Source of the DNA: JAGPIS01 sp964635545
GTDB lineage: Bacteria; Bacteroidota; Bacteroidia; Bacteroidales; Marinilabiliaceae
Assembly: GCA_964635545.1 (NCBI GenBank)
Contig: CAZWOA010000003.1
Coordinates: forward strand, 14,095-78,094
Reading direction: 5' to 3'
DNA: 64,000 nucleotides
Under the pieces are notes generated by a model, which saw only the letters and a program-made list of their open reading frames with translations, had not been told where the DNA came from and searched no databases. Positions 27,103-35,534 of the stretch are shown piece after piece (the first letter of the stretch is position 1; each line of letters begins with the position of its first letter). The position numbers and the translations under genes are program-made.

Positions 27103-27924
27103 ATGATAATTACTGAAATTCCAAAAATAAAGCATACCGACTCAGGAAACTTCTTCCTGATGGCAGGTCCATGCGCCATAGAGGGTGAAGATATGGCTTT
27201 GCGCATTGCCGAGCATGTAGTAAAGGTTACCGACAAACTTAAAATCCCTTATATATTCAAAGGATCGTACCGTAAGGCCAACCGCTCGCGCAACGACTCT
27301 TTCAGTGGCATTGGAGATGAAAAAGCACTAAAGATACTTCGCAAAGTGAGCGAGACCTTCGAAGTGCCTGTCGTTACTGATATTCATGCTGCCAATGAAG
27401 CCGCAATGGCTGCCGAATATGTGGATGTGCTTCAGATTCCGGCATTCCTTTGCCGCCAAACCGACCTACTGATTGCTGCTGCAGAGACAGGCAAGACCAT
27501 CAATATTAAAAAGGGACAGTTTCTTTCGCCTGAAGCTATGTTACATGCAGTAAATAAAGTGCGCGATTGCAACAATAATAAAGTTATACTAACCGACCGA
27601 GGAACAACATTCGGATATTATGATCTTATAGTTGACTACCGTGGCATACCTTCAATGCAAGCTATGGACGTACCCGTGGTTCTCGACATCACCCATTCGC
27701 TTCAGCAACCCAATCAGGCCTCAGGAGTAACAGGTGGTAAGCCGGCACTTATCGAAACCATTGCTCGCGCTGGCGTGGCAGTGGGTGTTGACGGTCTGTT
27801 TATCGAGACTCACTTCGACCCCAAGAATGCAAAATCAGATGGTGCTAATATGCTTCATCTTGATCTGTTTGAAGGACTTATGACAAGGCTAACAGCCATT
27901 AGAGCGGCCATTAAGCAGTTCTAA
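27103..27924 (+). CDS. kdsA: 3-deoxy-8-phosphooctulonate synthase
   Basis: 273 aa. It condenses phosphoenolpyruvate with arabinose 5-phosphate to Kdo-8-phosphate for lipid A-core synthesis. Seen: MAGPCAIEGEDMA, FKGSYRKANRSRNDSFSG, DIHAANEAA, QIPAFLCRQTDLL, INIKKGQFLSP, LTDRGTTFGYYDL and GVDGLFIETHFDP. The metal-dependent versus independent class is usually set by a Cys or Asn near the N-terminus; the Cys in AGPCA is universal, so I leave this open. It starts 24 bp after rarA. Confidence 0.95.
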   Translation: MIITEIPKIKHTDSGNFFLMAGPCAIEGEDMALRIAEHVVKVTDKLKIPYIFKGSYRKANRSRNDSFSGIGDEKALKILRKVSETFEVPVVTDIHAANEAAMAAEYVDVLQIPAFLCRQTDLLIAAAETGKTINIKKGQFLSPEAMLHAVNKVRDCNNNKVILTDRGTTFGYYDLIVDYRGIPSMQAMDVPVVLDITHSLQQPNQASGVTGGKPALIETIARAGVAVGVDGLFIETHFDPKNAKSDGANMLHLDLFEGLMTRLTAIRAAIKQF

Positions 27925-27942
27925 AATATAGATGATAGAAGG

Positions 27943-28099
27943 TCTCTCACTTCGTTCGAGATGACCGATAGATTGCGATGTCTGGGGGAGGTGTCTTGTT
28001 TGGCGGCAGAGCCGCCAAACAAGACACCTCCCATTACATAACGACTCCTCGTCATTCCAACCACAGGGAGAAACGAAGTTCAGCGTAGCTAAATCTTCT
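27943..28099 (-). repeat. Dispersed hairpin element, copy 1
   Basis: The outer parts (CTCACTTCGTTCGAGATGAC and GAAACGAAGTTCAGCGTAGC) match, in reverse orientation, two copies at 61350-61513 and 63850-64000. The centre is a perfect 22-bp inverted repeat, 27986-28007 and 28011-28032, with an AGA loop. The outer arm sequence of this hairpin differs from the other copies while pairing is kept. Confidence 0.85.
27986..28032. repeat. Perfect 22-bp hairpin at the core of dispersed element copy 1
   Basis: Left arm 27986-28007 and right arm 28011-28032 are perfectly complementary around AGA. The inner arm GGCGGC/GCCGCC is common to all copies but the rest of the arm differs from the copies at 61.4 and 63.9 kb. 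Confidence 0.9.
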
Positions 28100-28110
28100 C
28101 TTGCGAGCAA

Positions 28111-28198
28111 AACTATTTAACTATTCAACTCTTTAACTATTAAACCATTCAACTATTTGCCTATTTAACTTTTCATCTATTTAACTATTAAACTATCC
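28111..28198 (-). repeat. Octamer tandem array (11 units)
   Basis: Eleven consecutive 8-bp units with consensus AACTATTT/C/A (TTAAATAG-like on the other strand) run without an insertion, 88 bp in all. Units are degenerate but the period is exact. It directly follows the hairpin element. Related arrays occur at 50669-50700, 57241-57336 and 57592-57632. Confidence 0.85.
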
Positions 28199-28223
28199 AT
28201 AACTCTACGCATAACCGTCCTCC

Positions 28224-29336
28224 TCACACCTTAATAAAAATCTTATTGCGATAAAGTACCCACCCCATCAGCCAAAAAATAATTATACAACTAATGGCAT
28301 AGAATAGAGAGCCATTCATATTTCCTGCCCATGGCACAAACAGGTACTCATACACCCATGTATTAAATGGCATTAGATTTCCATCGGCAGTTGGTATCTT
28401 TACAAATATAAACAGTGCACGCATCATCAATCCGGCAAAAGCAAAAATAAATAATGGATTCATGCCAAAAACAACGAAGAACCCAGTCCATTTCTTATGC
28501 CCCTTAATATCAATTACATAAACCAAAACTGCCAGTGTAATAGATGCCAATCCACCGGTATAAAGCACATAGCTACTGGTCCACAACTCCTTATTAATGG
28601 GGAACCACAAGCCCCACACCCATCCTATTACAGCACATAACGCTCCCCATAGCAGCAGCTTCTTTGGAACATCTTTTTTACCACTTCCACTGATTACCGT
28701 ACCTGCAAAATACCCCATGGTAGTGGTTACAATGGCAGGTAGGGAACTAAGCACTCCTTCGGGCTCAAAATAGAGTCCAAACCCATTATACATGTGGGCT
28801 TCGGATAGCAAAAAAGCATCAAAACCTATGGTGGCATTACCAGCCAAAGAATATGGGTCATCACCGCCGAAATACCACATTATGGCCCAATAGCCAATCA
28901 ATATACCCCCTGAAGCAACCATAAGTCCTTTTCTCGAAAGTCCTAAAATAAGCAGAGAACCAACGAGATACACAAGTGCAATGCGCTGAAGAACACCCAT
29001 TATACGCACATGTGACCAATCTATCTCCCATTGCGGAAATGAGTGCAGAAACAATCCAATACCAAAAATCAATACCGAACGCCTTACTATCTTTATAATC
29101 GTTGCTCTGTTAAGGCTATTTTGATATTTGGAGAATGAAAAAAACATTGATACTCCCATCACAAAGAGGAAAAACGGAAATACCAGATCGGTGGGCGTGC
29201 AACCGTGCCATGCAGCATGCCGCAACGGAGGATATATATATTTCCAACTTCCCGGGTTGTTAACCAAAATCATAAGAACAATGGTCATGCCTCGTAATAC
29301 ATCGAGTGCCAGATAACGGGTTGATTTTTCCATCAC
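28224..29336 (-). CDS. NagX-like membrane protein (DUF5009/heparan-alpha-glucosaminide acetyltransferase-like)
   Basis: 370 aa with about ten membrane segments. The N-terminal YLALDVLRGMTIVLMILVN and the conserved WHGCTPTDLVFPFFLFVMGVSM mark this family; the His in that segment is the conserved residue of the acetyltransferase relatives. Bacterial members occur in amino-sugar catabolic operons and may transfer acetyl groups or transport sugars. It is encoded 2 bp after the sodium:solute symporter and is surely in the same operon, consistent with uptake and use of an N-acetylated sugar, which is inferred. Confidence 0.85.
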   Translation of the reverse strand: MMEKSTRYLALDVLRGMTIVLMILVNNPGSWKYIYPPLRHAAWHGCTPTDLVFPFFLFVMGVSMFFSFSKYQNSLNRATIIKIVRRSVLIFGIGLFLHSFPQWEIDWSHVRIMGVLQRIALVYLVGSLLILGLSRKGLMVASGGILIGYWAIMWYFGGDDPYSLAGNATIGFDAFLLSEAHMYNGFGLYFEPEGVLSSLPAIVTTTMGYFAGTVISGSGKKDVPKKLLLWGALCAVIGWVWGLWFPINKELWTSSYVLYTGGLASITLAVLVYVIDIKGHKKWTGFFVVFGMNPLFIFAFAGLMMRALFIFVKIPTADGNLMPFNTWVYEYLFVPWAGNMNGSLFYAISCIIIFWLMGWVLYRNKIFIKV

Positions 29337-29338
29337 AA

Positions 29339-30775
29339 CTACTTTTTATGAGATATAAGCATAAGACCTAAAAATACAATAGCACCATTGAGTAATAACA
29401 GTTCAAAGCCAAACTGGTAACCACCCAACCACTGCTTAGAATTAAGATTGAGAATATAACAAAATATGGGGGCAAACACACTTATATATGGCACCCAACG
29501 GTCGCGCACAGCACGTTTGGTCAGTATTCCGAAGGAAAATAGCCCCAATAGTGGTCCATAAGTATAACCTGCCACAGTAAATACTGCACTCACCACACTT
29601 TTATCATTAATTATACGGAAAAGCACAATCACCAAAAACACCAACAGTGAAAAACCGATATGTACAAAAAATCGTTTACGCTTTCCATCATCCGAAGAGG
29701 GGTCAACACGTAAGAAATCAATACAAAATGCAGTTGTTAAAGCTGTAAGCGCCGAATCGGCACTGGAATATGCCGCAGAAATAATACCTAGCAGAAACAG
29801 AACACCTGCAAATAATCCGAAGTAATTTACAGCCAAATTTGGATATAAATCGTCGCTATGCGCAGGAGTGGGAATACCCATCACCGATGAATATTGATAA
29901 AGCAAAACACCCAACGATAAAAACAGCAGATTAACAATAATAAATGCAAAGCTAAACCAGAAAATATTCTTCTTTGCCTCACCCACGTTTTTACAGGTAA
30001 GACTCTTCTGCATCATGTTCTGGTCGAGGCCGTTCATCACAATCACAATTCCAAGTCCGGCCATAAACTGCTTAAAGAAATTGGTTTTACTACGCCAATC
30101 CCAATCAAAAATATCGCTATACGGATGATTTACAATTGTAGTAAACAGCTCTTTGGCACTCTGATTAAGCTCTTTAGATATCACCACAATGGTTAACCCC
30201 ACGGCCAGAAGAATAAAAAGAGTCTGCAATGAGTCGGTCCAAATAACAGTTTTAATGCCTGCCTTAAAAGTATAGAGCCAAATAAGCAGAATCGTTACGA
30301 ACACAGTACCATAAAACGGCCATCCAAGAGCATCGAACACCGCAAGTTGTAACACAACTGCAGCTAAATAGAGGCGAAACGAAGCTCCAATGGTTTGTGA
30401 AAGTATAAAAAAGAAGGAACCTGTGCGGTATGATGCCAATCCGAAACGATGGTTAAGATAGGTGTAGATACTCACCAAATTTAGTTTATAATATAGCGGA
30501 ATAAGCACAAAAGCTATAATCCAGTATCCCAAGAAGTTACCCAGTAGAAACTGAAGGTAGTACCAGTTTGTGTTACCCACTTCACCCGGCACCGATATAA
30601 AAGTAACTCCCGAAATAGTGGCTCCTATCATACCAAAAGCTACTAAATACCATGGCATTTGGCGGTTACCAGTGAAGAATGTCTCGTTGCCTGCTTTTCG
30701 CCCCGATAGATAGGAAACTATTAGCAACACACCGAAGAAAAGGCCTATTACTATAAACGATATAGTTGTTGTCAT
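29339..30775 (-). CDS. Sodium:solute symporter (SSS family)
   Basis: 478 aa, about 13 hydrophobic segments. Family features: YLSGRKAGNETFFTGNRQMPWYLVAFGMIGATISGVTFI at the N-terminus, WTDSLQTLFILLAVG, NGLDQNMMQKSL and SAAYSSADSALTALTT with the Na+-binding Ser/Thr region. The substrate cannot be read; its 2-bp spacing from the NagX-like gene points to a sugar or sialic-acid-like compound. A TATTTTTG -7-like box is found on its coding strand (complement of 30857-30864). Confidence 0.9.
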   Translation of the reverse strand: MTTTISFIVIGLFFGVLLIVSYLSGRKAGNETFFTGNRQMPWYLVAFGMIGATISGVTFISVPGEVGNTNWYYLQFLLGNFLGYWIIAFVLIPLYYKLNLVSIYTYLNHRFGLASYRTGSFFFILSQTIGASFRLYLAAVVLQLAVFDALGWPFYGTVFVTILLIWLYTFKAGIKTVIWTDSLQTLFILLAVGLTIVVISKELNQSAKELFTTIVNHPYSDIFDWDWRSKTNFFKQFMAGLGIVIVMNGLDQNMMQKSLTCKNVGEAKKNIFWFSFAFIIVNLLFLSLGVLLYQYSSVMGIPTPAHSDDLYPNLAVNYFGLFAGVLFLLGIISAAYSSADSALTALTTAFCIDFLRVDPSSDDGKRKRFFVHIGFSLLVFLVIVLFRIINDKSVVSAVFTVAGYTYGPLLGLFSFGILTKRAVRDRWVPYISVFAPIFCYILNLNSKQWLGGYQFGFELLLLNGAIVFLGLMLISHKK

Positions 30776-30891
30776 CCTGATTTGCTATATTTTATTGAAA
30801 TTCTTAATCTTATAAAAATTCACTCTTCACAGAATGCATTTCTATAACACATATTACAAAAATATATTATTATTTGTTATTATCCATTAAA

Positions 30892-30917
30892 AAAGCTGCC
30901 TTAAAAAAGGCAGCTTT
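30892..30917 (-). terminator. Hairpin terminator after the M48 peptidase gene
   Basis: AAAGCTGCCTT pairs perfectly with AAGGCAGCTTT (11 bp, 4-nt A loop). On the minus strand a T-run follows. It lies 33 bp after the M48 stop and upstream of the symporter operon. Confidence 0.85.
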
Positions 30918-30949
30918 AAAATTCAAATATTAATCACTACAACAAACAT

Positions 30950-31762
30950 CTATTTATTGTAATATTTCAATGCTTCATGCATAAAGTTCTGCAAGTCGCG
31001 CACACGAGTTTCATCAGATGGGTGCGTACTTAGAAATTGAGGTGATTTTGCCCCACTCGATGAAGCCATACGCTGCCAAAATGTTATTGCATGCTCGGGG
31101 TTATAACCAGCCATAGCCATAAATATAAGCCCTAATTTATCAGCCTCTGTCTCATGGCTGCGCGAATAGGGTAACGCAACAAGCAACTGGCTTCCAAGAC
31201 CATAGACAGTAGAAAACACAGCCTGCGTTTGGGGTGATTTTTCAGAAAGCATTACGCCTCCCAGTTCGGCACCAAACTGTGTAACCATCTGCTGGCTCAT
31301 GCGCTCGTTACCATGACGTGCCACAGCATGGGCAATCTCATGCCCCATAACAACTGCAATGCCATTTTCATCCTGGCAATAGGGCAGAATTCCGGTATAG
31401 AACACCACCTTACCACCCGGCATACACCAAGCATTGGGTGTTGCATCATCCACAAGGTTAAACTCCCAGGCATAACCGTCAAGGTGCGACGACAACCCCT
31501 GATTAGCCATATATTGCTCTACAGCTTTTGATATACGGGCACCAACACTTTTCACCAATTCGGTATTTTTTTTATCGGTACTAACTTTTGTCTCCTTCAA
31601 AAAATCATCGTATTGTGTGAAACTCATTGCCATCATAGACGATTCAGGCATAAGAAGTAACTGCTTACGCCCGGTAATAGGCACACTGGTACAGCGCACA
31701 ACAACAACTGCCACAACTATAACAAGCAGTGAACCAATAACTTTCAAACTTTTATCTTTCAT
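30950..31762 (-). CDS. M48 family metalloprotease lipoprotein
   Basis: 270 aa. A signal with lipobox Cys (VVVVRCTSVPITGRKQ, Cys about 24) leads into an M48 domain: zinc site GHEIAHAVARHGNE near residue 142-155 and the third ligand in SHETEADKLGLIFMAMAGYNP. It resembles the LoiP/YggG type of periplasmic protease. The terminal THPSDETRVRDLQNF is typical. A TATATTTG -7 box on the coding strand (complement of 31791-31798) lies about 30 bp before the ATG. Confidence 0.92.
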   Translation of the reverse strand: MKDKSLKVIGSLLVIVVAVVVVRCTSVPITGRKQLLLMPESSMMAMSFTQYDDFLKETKVSTDKKNTELVKSVGARISKAVEQYMANQGLSSHLDGYAWEFNLVDDATPNAWCMPGGKVVFYTGILPYCQDENGIAVVMGHEIAHAVARHGNERMSQQMVTQFGAELGGVMLSEKSPQTQAVFSTVYGLGSQLLVALPYSRSHETEADKLGLIFMAMAGYNPEHAITFWQRMASSSGAKSPQFLSTHPSDETRVRDLQNFMHEALKYYNK

Positions 31763-31855
31763 ATATTAAGCTTAGATTTTTATTCTTTTGCAAATATAAA
31801 ATAACCACCTGATATAAGTAAAAAAAGAGTATATTAATCGTCAAATTTTACACTA

Positions 31856-32752
31856 ATGTCATCAAATATAAAACACCACTTAGAGCTACACCTTATCGTG
31901 CTTATATACGGCTTCACAGCAATTCTTGGTCGCCTCATATCGCTTAATGCCGACCTACTGGTAGCCTGGCGGATGGTTATCACTGTTACGGTTCTTTCGC
32001 TCATTATTTTCCGCAATGGAAATATTAAGTGGCCCTCTCGAAAACAAACCACATCATATCTGCTTGTGGGTGTAATAGTTGCGTGCCATTGGATAACTTT
32101 TTTTGGTGCCATAAAAATTGCCAATGTGTCGGTGGCTTTGGGCGGACTGGCCTCCACTACACTTTTTGTGTCTATCCTGGAACCGATTATTCTAAAACGA
32201 AGGTTCAGAGTGCTGGAACTTGCAATAGGATTGCTGATTATCATCGGTCTAACAATAATATTTAGGTTTGAAACCACATATTACAAGGGATTGATAGTGG
32301 CACTCACATCAGCATTTCTGGCGGCACTATTCACTGTAATCAACAAAAAACTGGTGAGTAAAGAGAGTAACCACTCATTTTTAATGGGATATCTACAACT
32401 TGCAGGAGGTGCCACTGCAGTAATTATTTACCTCGCTTTGAAAGGAACATTCAACACCACCGCATTTCTGCCATCAAGCAGCGACTGGCTGTGGCTGAGC
32501 CTGTTAGCAGTGATTTGCACTGCCTACCCATACATCGCAACTATTAGACTGATGAAGAACCTGTCGGCCTATAATATTACACTTGCAATAAACATGGAGC
32601 CCATATATGGCGTAGTGCTTGCCTTCTTTATTTTTGGGCAATCGGAGCAGATGACTTCCGGCTTTTACCTTGGAGCAGCCATAATAATGGCATCAGTATT
32701 TGCATATCCGGTAATACTTAAATTTTTTCATCCGCTATCAAAGCAGCAATAG
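31856..32752 (+). CDS. EamA/DMT family transporter
   Basis: 298 aa with ten hydrophobic segments in two EamA halves (residues about 10-140 and 155-290). The halves show characteristic IYGFTAILGRLISL at the start and NMEPIYGVVLAFFIFGQSEQMTSGFYLGAAIIM at the end. Family members export amino acids or other metabolites; the substrate is not predictable. Its 3' end overlaps the convergent glycerate kinase gene by 35 bp. Confidence 0.9.
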   Translation: MSSNIKHHLELHLIVLIYGFTAILGRLISLNADLLVAWRMVITVTVLSLIIFRNGNIKWPSRKQTTSYLLVGVIVACHWITFFGAIKIANVSVALGGLASTTLFVSILEPIILKRRFRVLELAIGLLIIIGLTIIFRFETTYYKGLIVALTSAFLAALFTVINKKLVSKESNHSFLMGYLQLAGGATAVIIYLALKGTFNTTAFLPSSSDWLWLSLLAVICTAYPYIATIRLMKNLSAYNITLAINMEPIYGVVLAFFIFGQSEQMTSGFYLGAAIIMASVFAYPVILKFFHPLSKQQ

Positions 32753-33842
32753 CGGTAAACCTCTCTTTCAGAAGATATTTGCTATTATCGATGGCATATT
32801 GCAAAGTAACACCCTCATTAACAAGAGGTAACACAGCATCAAAAAGAGAAGCATCTCCACTATATGAGCCACAAACGGCATACACAGGCTTATTATAATT
32901 ACGGCATAAATGAGCAAGCAGGCCGACGCCCTTACCCATTGAAGTTTGCACATCAATACGCCCCTCCCCGGTTATCACTACATCACTATTTCTGATGAGC
33001 AAGTCGATATTAAGAAACCTTCGAAACCAATCAAAACCGAGGCTTACCTCCACATTTTCAAATTTCAGAAGTGGAATTACCAATCCTCCTGCCGCACCCG
33101 TAAACTGCTGATAACCAGCAATGGAGCGGGAACTTAAAACCTGTTTATTAAGAGACTCAATCCAACGTGCAATACCATTTTCAAAGAGTGGAATATCACT
33201 ATTTTTCAGACCTTTTTGAGGGCCATAAACCTTGACACCACCCTCGTATCCCAAAGCACTGTTAACCACATCACTAACAACAGTAAGTTTTACTTCTTCA
33301 GGAAATATAAAATTATCAAAACTGATGGTTGAGAAACCCACCAGAGGGTTACCACTATTGATTTCATTACCGCAATCATCGTAAAACCTGCACCCCAAAG
33401 CACGCATCATACCTGCGCCGCCATCAATAGTTGCAGTACCGCCCAAAAAGAGATTTATAGCCTTACATCCACGTTTTACAGCATCAACAATAATATGCCC
33501 CACTCCATCGGAAGCCGCCAGGAATGGGTTTTTCTGATAATTATCAATACTTGCTATTTCGCACACCAAGGCTGACTCGATATATGCAACATCACCGGCA
33601 ATAAAATAGGATGCCTCTACCTGATTACCCCATATACCGGTTACCTTAGCATTGATAAATTGACCATCGATAATGGAAGCCACACAATCTAATGAGCCTT
33701 CACCACCATCAGCAAAAAGGGAAGTGTCAATATCAAGCTCTTCAAAAGGCTGAAAAGATTCGAAGGCTATATCTGCAACCTGACGGCTGGAAAGCGACCC
33801 CTTAAAAGAGTCGCTTATCACCAACACCTTTTTAACAGTCAT
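32718..33842 (-). CDS. Glycerate kinase
   Basis: 374 aa of the GlxK/GarK (type I) family. It phosphorylates glycerate to a phosphoglycerate. Seen: VISDSFKGSLSSRQVADIAFE at residues 8-28, FADGGEGSLDCV near 43-54, FLGGTATIDGGAGMMRALG and VVITGEGRIDVQTSMGKG near residue 295. Convergent overlap with the EamA gene is 35 bp. The aminotransferase gene follows upstream on the same strand (27 bp gap), so both may be on one transcript. Confidence 0.93.
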   Translation of the reverse strand: MTVKKVLVISDSFKGSLSSRQVADIAFESFQPFEELDIDTSLFADGGEGSLDCVASIIDGQFINAKVTGIWGNQVEASYFIAGDVAYIESALVCEIASIDNYQKNPFLAASDGVGHIIVDAVKRGCKAINLFLGGTATIDGGAGMMRALGCRFYDDCGNEINSGNPLVGFSTISFDNFIFPEEVKLTVVSDVVNSALGYEGGVKVYGPQKGLKNSDIPLFENGIARWIESLNKQVLSSRSIAGYQQFTGAAGGLVIPLLKFENVEVSLGFDWFRRFLNIDLLIRNSDVVITGEGRIDVQTSMGKGVGLLAHLCRNYNKPVYAVCGSYSGDASLFDAVLPLVNEGVTLQYAIDNSKYLLKERFTAIAALIADEKI

Positions 33843-33869
33843 AACTAACTGATAATGAGCAATAGAACG

Positions 33870-35051
33870 CTACAAAGAATCAACAGCTCTCTTAATACGG
33901 TTAAGCCCTTCGGCAACAACCGATTGCGGACAAGCCACATTCATACGCATATAGCCTCGCCCCTGCTCACCAAACGACATTCCATCATTAAGGCCAACTT
34001 CGGCTTTATTATAAAGCAAGTCCCTCAACTTCTCCTGAGGAAGTCCCAGAGCACTAAAATCAAGCCATAATAGGAAAGTAGCCTCCGGCATTACCATTTT
34101 CACAGCCGGAAGATTCTTCTTCAGAAAATCATCAACATACCTCATATTATCGCGCACATAGAACAGCAACTCCTTGAGCCAGGGTGCACAATGGTTATAC
34201 GCCGATTCAAGCGCTATGCTACCATATACATTCCCTAGGTTAAGATGAAGTGACAGTTGCATCTCGCGATATTTCCCTATCAAATCTTTATTGGCTGAAA
34301 TAACATACGAAGTATTAAAACCGGCAATATTAAAAGTTTTGCTTGGCGCCATAAAAGTGAGTGAACTCATGGCAAAATCGTTGTTTATTGCTGCGAATGG
34401 CACATGTTTACGACTAGAGAACACCAAATCGGCATGAATTTCATCAGAAAAAACAAGAATATTATGCTTCAGGCAAATATTTCCAATCCTGGTTAGTTCT
34501 TCCACTGTCCAATCCCTTCCTGTTGGATTATGCGGATGACAGAGAATGAAAGCTTTTGTATCCGGCCGTGAAGCTAACTCTTCAAAACCATCATAATCAA
34601 ACACATATTGTCCATCTTCATTCTTCAGCAATGGATTTTGAAGCAAATTACGATTATTACTCTTCACCACCGAAAAAAACGGAGGATACACCGGCGGGTT
34701 AATAATGACACCATCGCCGGGTTTGGTATGCGCCAATATTGAGAAAGCCAATGCAGGCACCACGCCCGGGCTATACTCGATCCACGATGGGTCAACACTC
34801 CAGTTAAAATTGCTCTTTTGCCATTTTATAATCGCATCTACAAAAGATTTTAGTCTGATGGTATATCCATAAATTTCGTGGCGTGATCGTTCCTGAATGG
34901 TTTTAACCACAGCCGGTGGAGCAGCAAAATCCATATCGGCCACCCAAAGTGGAAGCACATTCCCATTACCAAAAACAGACTCGCGAAGTTCTAATTTGTA
35001 GCAATCGGTTTTACTTCTATCAATTACTGAATCAAAATCGTACATAGTCAT
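33870..35051 (-). CDS. PLP-dependent aminotransferase, MalY/PatB type (cystathionine beta-lyase-like)
   Basis: 393 aa from the ATG at 35051 (MTMYDFDSVIDRS). The longer frame to 35099 runs through a hairpin-plus-T terminator at 35060-35085 and is unlikely. Fold-type I: LPLWVADMDFAAPPAV, HPHNPTGRDW, FSDEIHADLVF and the PLP lysine in APSKTFNIAGF at about residue 235. Such proteins split cystathionine or other C-S bonds, or transaminate. It is followed by the glycerate kinase gene. The specific reaction is not predictable. Confidence 0.9.
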   Translation of the reverse strand: MTMYDFDSVIDRSKTDCYKLELRESVFGNGNVLPLWVADMDFAAPPAVVKTIQERSRHEIYGYTIRLKSFVDAIIKWQKSNFNWSVDPSWIEYSPGVVPALAFSILAHTKPGDGVIINPPVYPPFFSVVKSNNRNLLQNPLLKNEDGQYVFDYDGFEELASRPDTKAFILCHPHNPTGRDWTVEELTRIGNICLKHNILVFSDEIHADLVFSSRKHVPFAAINNDFAMSSLTFMAPSKTFNIAGFNTSYVISANKDLIGKYREMQLSLHLNLGNVYGSIALESAYNHCAPWLKELLFYVRDNMRYVDDFLKKNLPAVKMVMPEATFLLWLDFSALGLPQEKLRDLLYNKAEVGLNDGMSFGEQGRGYMRMNVACPQSVVAEGLNRIKRAVDSL

Positions 35052-35059
35052 AAGTTTAA

Positions 35060-35090
35060 AAAAAGCCCATCGTAAGGATGAGCTTTTATA
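35060..35090 (-). terminator. Hairpin terminator after the DUF4625 gene
   Basis: On the minus strand AAAGCTCATCC pairs with CGATGGGCTTT around a short TTAC loop, with one or two mismatched/wobble pairs, followed by T7. It lies about 20 bp past the DUF4625 stop and 10 bp before the aminotransferase start, so it separates the two transcription units. Confidence 0.75.
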
Positions 35091-35108
35091 AAGATACAAA
35101 ATTTTTAA

Positions 35109-35522
35109 TCAGTCTATAGTTACATCCACAGTTTTTGACGTAACGTTGCCTTTTCTATCGGTAACTTCAACCAGCAGTGTATAAACACCCGATTTACTAC
35201 TATACTCAATAGGTTCGCTAAAAATCTCCTCATTGGCGTAAGTGATGCTTTTACCACTGATATCACGCACATCGGGCTCGGGTAACCATGCATCCTCAAG
35301 ACCTTTCAATCCCGATTTATATTCAAGAGAAAATGAGATTTTTTTCAATTCCACATCATCAGTTGCAGTTCCTGAAAACGTAAAACTATTGCTTCTTACA
35401 AAAGTAGTTTCTGATGTAGGAAAAGTAATTGTTAGTTGTGGCGCATTATCCTTGTCGCTGCTGCTACACGAAAATGTTACCACTGCAATTACTGCTAAGA
35501 GAATAATTTTAAATCGACCCAT
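35109..35522 (-). CDS. DUF4625 domain lipoprotein
   Basis: 137 aa. A lipoprotein signal (LLAVIAVVTFSC, Cys at about 19) is followed by an Ig-like beta-sandwich of DUF4625: PQLTITFPTSETTF, FSGTATDDVELKKISFSL and YTLLVEVTDRKGNVTSKTV. Such domains occur on the Bacteroidetes cell surface, often as single small lipoproteins. It sits 12 bp after fcl and may be in the same transcript. Function is unknown. Confidence 0.8.
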   Translation of the reverse strand: MGRFKIILLAVIAVVTFSCSSSDKDNAPQLTITFPTSETTFVRSNSFTFSGTATDDVELKKISFSLEYKSGLKGLEDAWLPEPDVRDISGKSITYANEEIFSEPIEYSSKSGVYTLLVEVTDRKGNVTSKTVDVTID

Positions 35523-35534
35523 ATTGTGTTTGTT

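Noticed and set aside
35052..35099. Upstream start of the MalY-type aminotransferase
   Set aside because: That frame crosses the hairpin terminator of the preceding gene and encodes a non-conserved leader.
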